Shown here: positions 55,496 to 55,613 of the stretch, in pieces
How positions within the stretch are numbered: position 1 is the first letter of the stretch
How the letters are laid out: every line of letters begins with the position of its first letter
NCBI RefSeq assembly: GCF_030824435.1
Contig: NZ_JAVBXS010000098.1
Location: forward strand, 1 to 55,613
Reading direction: 5' to 3'
DNA: 55,613 nt
From: Rheinheimera sp.
GTDB taxonomy: Bacteria > Pseudomonadota > Gammaproteobacteria > Enterobacterales > Alteromonadaceae
The notes under the pieces: generated by a model
The model's database searches: none
What the model was told of the DNA's origin: nothing
Seen by the model: only the letters and a program-made list of their open reading frames with translations
Made by a program: the position numbers and the translations under genes

Positions 55496-55613
55496 TGACC
55501 CGTCCTAAATAACGTTGACACTTTTTATCCTGAACCGTGGAGAGTGTCATGAATGCAATAGCCAAGCGTACGCAAAAAGATTATTCCCTTGCCTTTAAAT
55601 TAGCGGTGGTGGC
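55496..55613 (+). mobile_element. Left end of an IS3-family-like insertion sequence (cut by the window edge)
   Basis: Position 55496 begins TGACCCGTCCTAAATAACG, the look of an IS3-family terminal inverted repeat starting with TG. A short leader and a transposase start follow. The right end, second orf and target duplication are outside the window, so the IS cannot be named. It lies nine bases beyond the astB terminator T-tract. Confidence 0.75.
55549..55613 (+). CDS. IS3-family transposase OrfA, N-terminal fragment
   Basis: Only 21 residues are present, with KRTQKDYSLAFKLAVV as the recognisable core of a helix-turn-helix OrfA of the IS3 family. GGAGAG lies upstream of the ATG. The gene is truncated by the window end, not visibly broken. 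Confidence 0.75.
   Translation, partial: MNAIAKRTQKDYSLAFKLAVV

Overview
The window looks like ordinary chromosome of a gammaproteobacterium of the Alteromonadales/Chromatiales group; Rheinheimera or a close relative is my best guess. This rests on the mix of enterobacterial-type gene neighbourhoods (yffB-dapE, yejK/yejLM, pheST-ihfA, gcvR/dapA-bamC, bepA-yfgD, queC/queE, metR/metE) with features typical of that group (DUF2066 next to hda, wrbA and DUF2069 after arsC, GAF-GGDEF-EAL proteins). No rRNA, tRNA, CRISPR array or prophage was seen. The only mobile DNA is the left end of an IS3-like element at the right edge.

Layout. 0-5.7 kb: a response regulator with TPR-like repeats, deoC, a YgjP-type metallopeptidase, xthA, a CbiM-like membrane protein and yfbV. 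5.6-6.2 kb is a 610-bp gene-free stretch with a perfect palindrome. 6.2-9.4 kb: a divergent EIIA-Glc-like protein, then yffB-dapE-M15 peptidase-DUF2897, joined by 4-base overlaps. 9.4-14.6 kb: yejK divergent from yejL-yejM, an unknown small gene, DUF2061 and yaeQ-cvfB with a strong terminator. 14.7-17.1 kb: a large GAF-GAF-GGDEF-EAL protein. 17.2-23.4 kb: a six-gene operon on the minus strand (ybgA, phrB, an NTF2-like protein, a COG2907 FAD protein, DUF1365, cfa-like). It is preceded by TGATCC-N18-TAAAG, which resembles an RpoE/ChrR (ECF11) singlet-oxygen promoter. 23.6-32.4 kb (minus): pheS-pheT-ihfA, marC-DUF2066-hda and dapA-bamC. 32.6-37.6 kb (plus): gcvR, bcp, a GST, a YliI-type PQQ-dependent dehydrogenase and a TonB receptor that matches PqqU/YncD, the PQQ importer. 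37.7-43.3 kb: two orphan solute-binding proteins, bepA-arsC-wrbA-DUF2069 and a stand-alone Lon N-domain protein. 43.3-50.1 kb: queE/queC, metR/metE with a three-box MetJ operator, cysB and a sensorless histidine kinase. 50.2-55.6 kb: a membrane-anchored coiled-coil protein, topA, astB and the IS end.

How genes work together. The most informative groupings are (1) the putative photo-oxidative operon, which joins DNA repair by photolyase to a three-gene lipid-modification set under a candidate ECF promoter, and (2) the PQQ pair, in which a PQQ-using periplasmic enzyme is followed by the receptor that would supply its cofactor. The rest is housekeeping: lysine/DAP synthesis, methionine and cysteine regulation, queuosine precursor synthesis, outer-membrane assembly, replication control and topology. 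All family assignments come from reading the translated sequences from memory of the families; no database search was run.
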